Positions 60,149-64,000 of a stretch of 64,000 nucleotides of DNA are shown here, piece by piece. This DNA is from Flavobacteriales bacterium (GTDB lineage: Bacteria; Bacteroidota; Bacteroidia; Flavobacteriales_F; PHOS-HE28). The stretch is taken from contig JAEUSU010000003.1 of NCBI GenBank assembly GCA_016788635.1, positions 29,980-93,979 on the forward strand, written 5' to 3'. Numbering within the stretch: position 1 is the stretch's first letter; every line of letters begins with the position of its first letter. Under the pieces are notes generated by a model that was not told the DNA's origin, searched no databases, and saw nothing but the letters and a program-made list of their open reading frames with translations. Position numbers and translations under genes: made by a program.

Positions 60149-61120
60149 GTGCGCAAGATCCTGGATCGGTACTACGGCAAGCTTCGCAAGCTGAAGGCCA
60201 GCTACGTGCTGCTCAACTTCTTCAACCGGAGGAAACTGGAGCACGCGCGGCGCATGTACAGCAAGTACGGCGTGAAGCGCAATGTGCTGCTTCCCATCAG
60301 CAGCGCGCATATGCCCAAAGGGCCTGCCGAATCACCCTGGCTCGATGTCCCGGATGCCCAGCGGCGGTTGATGGAATCAGAAGGCCTGAAGCGCTTCGAA
60401 GCTTCGGTGCAGCAAGCTCTCCTGCGCTGGCCAGTCGATGGCTACGTCGTGCTGCGCGGGCTCTTCACCCCGGATGAAGTGGCCGCGATGAACAGCGAGG
60501 TGGACCGCTTGATAAGGGACAACGTCGTGGACTTCAATTTCACGGGCAGGAAGATCATGTTCGCCTTCCACCATAGCGACCTGCTGCGCAAGGCCGTGCA
60601 TGACCGCCGTATCCTCGATGTGATGGACTTCCTGCTCGGAAGGAAGGTGCGCGTGTTCCAGAGCATCAATTTCCTCACCGGCAGCGAGCAGCACGCCCAT
60701 AGCGACAGCATCCACATGACCACCTATCCGCTCGGGTACATGATCGCCGCGTGGATCGCGCTGGAGCCCATCACCTCCGAGAACGGCTGCCTCATCTACC
60801 ACCCCGGAAGCCACCGTCTCCCTTATCTGCTCAACGATAGCTACGACCACGGCGGCAACCGTTTCGAGATCGGCGATGATGCCTACGCGCGTTACGAGGG
60901 GGCCATCGATCAAGCGATCCGGACTGGCGGCTTCCCCGCCCAAGAGTTCCATGCGCAGCCCGGCGATGTGCTCATCTGGCACGCCAACCTGCTGCACGGC
61001 GGCAAGAAGATGACCACCCCCGACGCCAGCCGGAAAAGCATGGTGATCCATTGCTTCGCCGAAGACGTGCTGTGTTACCATGAGCTCACGCAGCGCCCGG
61101 CCATGATGGAGGAGCGCTGA
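60149..61120 (+). CDS. Phytanoyl-CoA dioxygenase (PhyH) family oxygenase
   Basis: A 323-residue Fe(II)/2-oxoglutarate-dependent dioxygenase. GYVVLRGLFTPDEVAAMNSEVDRLI opens the PhyH fold, then the facial-triad HxD (His-Ser-Asp in HAHSDSIHM), NGCLIYHPGSHRLPY, and the distal His with the Arg in HANLLHGG... ASRKSMVIHCF. The substrate cannot be read from sequence; relatives hydroxylate lipids or secondary metabolites. No ATG is available: GTG 60149 is preferred (VRKILDRYYGKL), with TTG 60140 an alternative. Confidence 0.82.
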   Translation: MRKILDRYYGKLRKLKASYVLLNFFNRRKLEHARRMYSKYGVKRNVLLPISSAHMPKGPAESPWLDVPDAQRRLMESEGLKRFEASVQQALLRWPVDGYVVLRGLFTPDEVAAMNSEVDRLIRDNVVDFNFTGRKIMFAFHHSDLLRKAVHDRRILDVMDFLLGRKVRVFQSINFLTGSEQHAHSDSIHMTTYPLGYMIAAWIALEPITSENGCLIYHPGSHRLPYLLNDSYDHGGNRFEIGDDAYARYEGAIDQAIRTGGFPAQEFHAQPGDVLIWHANLLHGGKKMTTPDASRKSMVIHCFAEDVLCYHELTQRPAMMEER

Positions 61121-61286
61121 GGGGCCATCCGCGGATTCATGGGCATCCCTCCTGCACCGACTCCTGTTGGCAACAGTTCCGTGCATGCCCCTCTGAAACA
61201 GGCCATTGGCTACATTCGCGCCCGCCGATTCCGAAACCTGTCGGAAGGCACTGAACGACAACGACATAACGACAACTGAAGAGACC

Positions 61287-64000
61287 ATGGGAATTGAATT
61301 GATGTACACCATCCCCTTGATGGGAGTGGTGGGCCTGCTGGTGATGGTGGCCAAGGCCATGTGGGTGAACAAGCAGGACGCTGGCGACGCCAACATGAAA
61401 GAGCTCGCGGGCTACATCGCCCGTGGCGCCAGCGCATTCCTCAAGGCCGAATGGAAAGTGCTGGGCGTCTTCGCAGCCATCGCTGCCGGCCTGCTCGCTT
61501 GGAGCGCTGAACTGGAGGCCGTAGCCGCGCATACCGATTGGGTGATCGCGATCGCCTTCCTCATCGGAGCATTCTTCAGCGCTTTCGCCGGCTGGATCGG
61601 CATGAGCATCGCCACCAAGGCCAACGTTCGCACCACCCAAGCCGCCCGAACCAGCCTTGCGAAAGGCCTTCAAGTGAGCTTCAACGGCGGCACCGTGATG
61701 GGCCTGGGCGTGGCAGGTCTTGCCGTGGTGGGGCTGAGCACGCTCTTCATCCTGTTCCTTGGCATGTACGTGGGCGACATCCCGGCCGGCACTCCGGAAT
61801 GGAATGACGCGATGATGCAGTGCCTCGAGGTGCTCGCTGGCTTCTCGCTCGGCGCGGAGAGCATCGCGCTCTTCGCCCGCGTGGGCGGCGGCATTTACAC
61901 GAAGGCCGCGGATGTGGGCGCTGACCTCGTGGGCAAGGTGGAAGCCGGCATCCCTGAAGATGACGCCCGCAACCCCGCGACCATCGCCGACAACGTGGGC
62001 GATAACGTGGGCGACGTGGCCGGCATGGGCGCCGACCTTTTCGGCAGCTATGTGGCCACGATGCTGGCCACCATGGTCCTCGGCCGTGAGGTGGTGAGCG
62101 CCGACAACTTCGAAGGCATGGCCCCGATCCTGCTCCCCATGGTGATCGCGGGCCTCGGCGTCCTCTTCAGCATCATCGGCACCTTCTTCGTCCGCATCAG
62201 CAAGGACAGTGACAGCGTGATGGCCGCCTTGAACAAGGGCAACTGGGGCGCGATGATCCTGGTGGCCATCGTGAGCTACCCGCTCGTGCAGTGGATGCTG
62301 CCGGAGACGATGCAGTTCGTTCGCGGTGGCGCTTCCACGACGATCACCAGCATGAACGTGTTCTGGGCCATCATGCTCGGCCTCGTGGTGGGCACGCTGA
62401 TGAGCATGGTCACCGAATACTACACCAGCATGGGCCGCCGCCCGGTGCTCAGCATCGTGCGCAAGAGCGGCACGGGCCATGGCACCAATGTGATCGGCGG
62501 CCTGGCCATGGGCATGGAGAGCACTGTGCTCCCCATCCTGCTGCTCGCAGCGGGCATCTGGGGCTCGTTCGCGCTCGCTGGCATGTACGGCGTGGCGATC
62601 GCCGCGGCAGGCATGATGGCCACCACGGCCATGCAGCTCGCCATCGATGCCTTCGGCCCCATCGCCGATAACGCGGGCGGCATCGCCGAGATGAGCGGCC
62701 TGCCCAAGGAAGTGCGTGAGCGCACCGACAACCTCGATGCCGTAGGGAACACCACCGCAGCAACGGGCAAGGGCTTCGCAATCGCGTCTGCAGCGCTCAC
62801 CGCCCTGGCTCTCTTCGCCGCCTATGTGGGCATGTCTGGCATCAGCGGCATCGACATCTACAAGGCCGATGTGCTGGCCATGCTCTTCGTGGGCGGCATG
62901 ATCCCCTTCTTCTTCAGCAGCCTGGCCATCAGCGCGGTGGGCAAGGCCGCCATGGACATGGTGAAGGAGGTTCGACGCCAGTTCCGCGAGATCCCCGGAA
63001 TCATGGAAGGCAAGGGCAAGCCGGAGTACGAGAAGTGCGTGGCCATCAGCACCCAGGCCTCCATCCGTGAGATGATCGCGCCGGGCGCGCTTGCCTTGCT
63101 GGCTCCGGTGCTCGTGGGTTTCCTCGCAGGCCCCGAGGCGCTGGGCGGCCTCCTCGCAGGCATCACCGTGAGCGGCGTGCTCATGGGCATGTTCCAGAAC
63201 AACGCCGGTGGCGCTTGGGACAATGCCAAGAAGAGCTTCGAGAAGGGCGTGGACATCGACGGCACGATGTACTACAAGCACAAGGCCGACAAGCCTTCGC
63301 CGCCGCACCAGGCCGCCGTGACCGGAGACACCGTAGGCGACCCCTTCAAGGACACCAGCGGCCCGAGCATGAACATCCTCATCAAGCTCACGAGCATCGT
63401 GGCGCTGATCATCGCGCCGCACATCAATGAAGGCGGGCATGCCTCCCATGACGCTCACGATGCGTCAGAGGCCGGGCAAAACGCAGCGGATATGACCAGC
63501 TCCGAAGGTTCGGACAGGAAGGTCCAGTACTCGGTTAGCCGCGTTGAGCCAACGTTACCTCGCAGCACCGACTTCACGCACACGCTCACCACCGGCACGC
63601 GGATCACCGGAACCGCCACAGGCATGGAGAATGACCTGATGACCTTCATCATGCGCGCCATCCCTGCTGACAAAACGAGTTGGATCGGCCTGAACGAAGT
63701 GGCTTACCACGACCAGGGCGGCGTGGACGTGGCTCGCAGCGCTGCACAGATCGACAACCTCGCGGCGATCATGATTGCTTATCCAACGCTTAAGGTCGAG
63801 ATTGGCGCCACCGCGACCGATGTGATGGGCGCACAGCCCGAGACCGTCATGAAATCGGCCCGAACGCGCGCCGAGGGCATCGTGCGCGCCCTGAATGAGC
63901 GCGGCGTCTCATTGGATCGCCTCACAGCCCAAGGCTATGAGGCTGAAGCGCCTTTCGCCACCAAGCCGCTCTTCCTGGATCGTGCTCCGACCAAGGGCGC
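61287..64000 (+). CDS. hppA: Membrane-bound pyrophosphatase fused to a C-terminal OmpA-like domain (partial)
   Basis: An open frame of 904 codons that runs off the right edge. Residues 1 to about 710 are a full-length ion-pumping pyrophosphatase: [11 protein letters not shown] (about 208-218), the repeated [20 protein letters not shown] (landmarks [17 protein letters not shown]), and [10 protein letters not shown] (487-496). The Ala at the position that is Lys in K+-independent pumps marks the K+-dependent class, which includes H+ and Na+ pumps. A polar His/Asp/Ser-rich linker (about 711-760) follows, and then an OmpA-like fold (about 792-900) with [22 protein letters not shown] and [22 protein letters not shown] (landmarks [30 protein letters not shown]). 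The C-terminus of these pumps is extracytoplasmic, so the OmpA domain could bind peptidoglycan. The 3' end is missing. Confidence 0.88.
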   Translation, partial: MGIELMYTIPLMGVVGLLVMVAKAMWVNKQDAGDANMKELAGYIARGASAFLKAEWKVLGVFAAIAAGLLAWSAELEAVAAHTDWVIAIAFLIGAFFSAFAGWIGMSIATKANVRTTQAARTSLAKGLQVSFNGGTVMGLGVAGLAVVGLSTLFILFLGMYVGDIPAGTPEWNDAMMQCLEVLAGFSLGAESIALFARVGGGIYTKAADVGADLVGKVEAGIPEDDARNPATIADNVGDNVGDVAGMGADLFGSYVATMLATMVLGREVVSADNFEGMAPILLPMVIAGLGVLFSIIGTFFVRISKDSDSVMAALNKGNWGAMILVAIVSYPLVQWMLPETMQFVRGGASTTITSMNVFWAIMLGLVVGTLMSMVTEYYTSMGRRPVLSIVRKSGTGHGTNVIGGLAMGMESTVLPILLLAAGIWGSFALAGMYGVAIAAAGMMATTAMQLAIDAFGPIADNAGGIAEMSGLPKEVRERTDNLDAVGNTTAATGKGFAIASAALTALALFAAYVGMSGISGIDIYKADVLAMLFVGGMIPFFFSSLAISAVGKAAMDMVKEVRRQFREIPGIMEGKGKPEYEKCVAISTQASIREMIAPGALALLAPVLVGFLAGPEALGGLLAGITVSGVLMGMFQNNAGGAWDNAKKSFEKGVDIDGTMYYKHKADKPSPPHQAAVTGDTVGDPFKDTSGPSMNILIKLTSIVALIIAPHINEGGHASHDAHDASEAGQNAADMTSSEGSDRKVQYSVSRVEPTLPRSTDFTHTLTTGTRITGTATGMENDLMTFIMRAIPADKTSWIGLNEVAYHDQGGVDVARSAAQIDNLAAIMIAYPTLKVEIGATATDVMGAQPETVMKSARTRAEGIVRALNERGVSLDRLTAQGYEAEAPFATKPLFLDRAPTKG

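Noticed and set aside
61137..63458. A 773-codon minus-strand frame opposite the pyrophosphatase
   Set aside because: His/Ala/Gly-rich shadow of a clear membrane protein gene.

Overview
This window is a GC-rich (roughly 60%) chromosome segment from a Bacteroidota bacterium, most likely a high-GC, Flavobacteriales-like environmental lineage. The evidence is a complete type IX secretion/gliding core (gldK-gldL-gldM-gldN with a PorP/SprF-type gene), two giant secreted proteins ending in type A type-IX sorting domains, the cluster miaB - AAA+ regulator - lptE-like - TPR gene - secG - groES - groEL, and promoters of the Bacteroidota form TTG-N19-TAnnTTTG. No rRNA, CRISPR array, transposase or prophage was seen.

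Layout. 1-2.0 kb: 5' part of heme A synthase (runs off the left edge), a periplasmic heavy-metal-binding lipoprotein, and a divergent EamA transporter. 2.1-8.6 kb: a minus-strand accessory operon, partly visibly AT-richer than its surroundings: a long unrecognised protein split by an in-frame amber codon and carrying a 13-G run near its 5' end, a patatin-like phospholipase, two lipoproteins and a 59-residue ORF. 8.7-12.5 kb: GT2 and GT-C glycosyltransferases and a cystathionine-gamma-synthase-family enzyme. 12.5-19.1 kb: surface repeat protein, haem-receptor-like TonB-dependent receptor, small membrane protein, DUF3857-like protein. 19.1-23.5 kb: der, era, initiator tRNA, ABC-F ATPase. 23.6-33.5 kb: gldN, gldM, gldL, gldK, PorP/SprF, a degenerate ureohydrolase and topA. 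33.6-41.1 kb: msrB lipoprotein and the miaB-to-groEL cluster. 41.3-45.9 kb: a three-gene SMC/kleisin condensin of the MksBEF/Wadjet JetABC type with no nuclease gene beside it. 46.2-55.8 kb: two tandem giant T9SS cargo proteins. 55.8-61.1 kb: orphan small ORF, TPR histidine kinase, DUF4139 protein, PhyH-family dioxygenase. 61.3-64.0 kb: membrane pyrophosphatase of the K+-dependent class whose frame continues into an OmpA-like domain (runs off the right edge).

How the parts fit. GldK/L/M/N and the PorP/SprF protein are parts of the machine that would export the two giant sorting-domain proteins. The GT2/GT-C pair looks like a lipid-phosphate-sugar donor and acceptor route. The miaB-groEL block mixes tRNA modification, outer-membrane biogenesis, secretion and folding. 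The least explained parts are the 2.1-8.6 kb operon, the nuclease-less condensin, and the pyrophosphatase-OmpA fusion.
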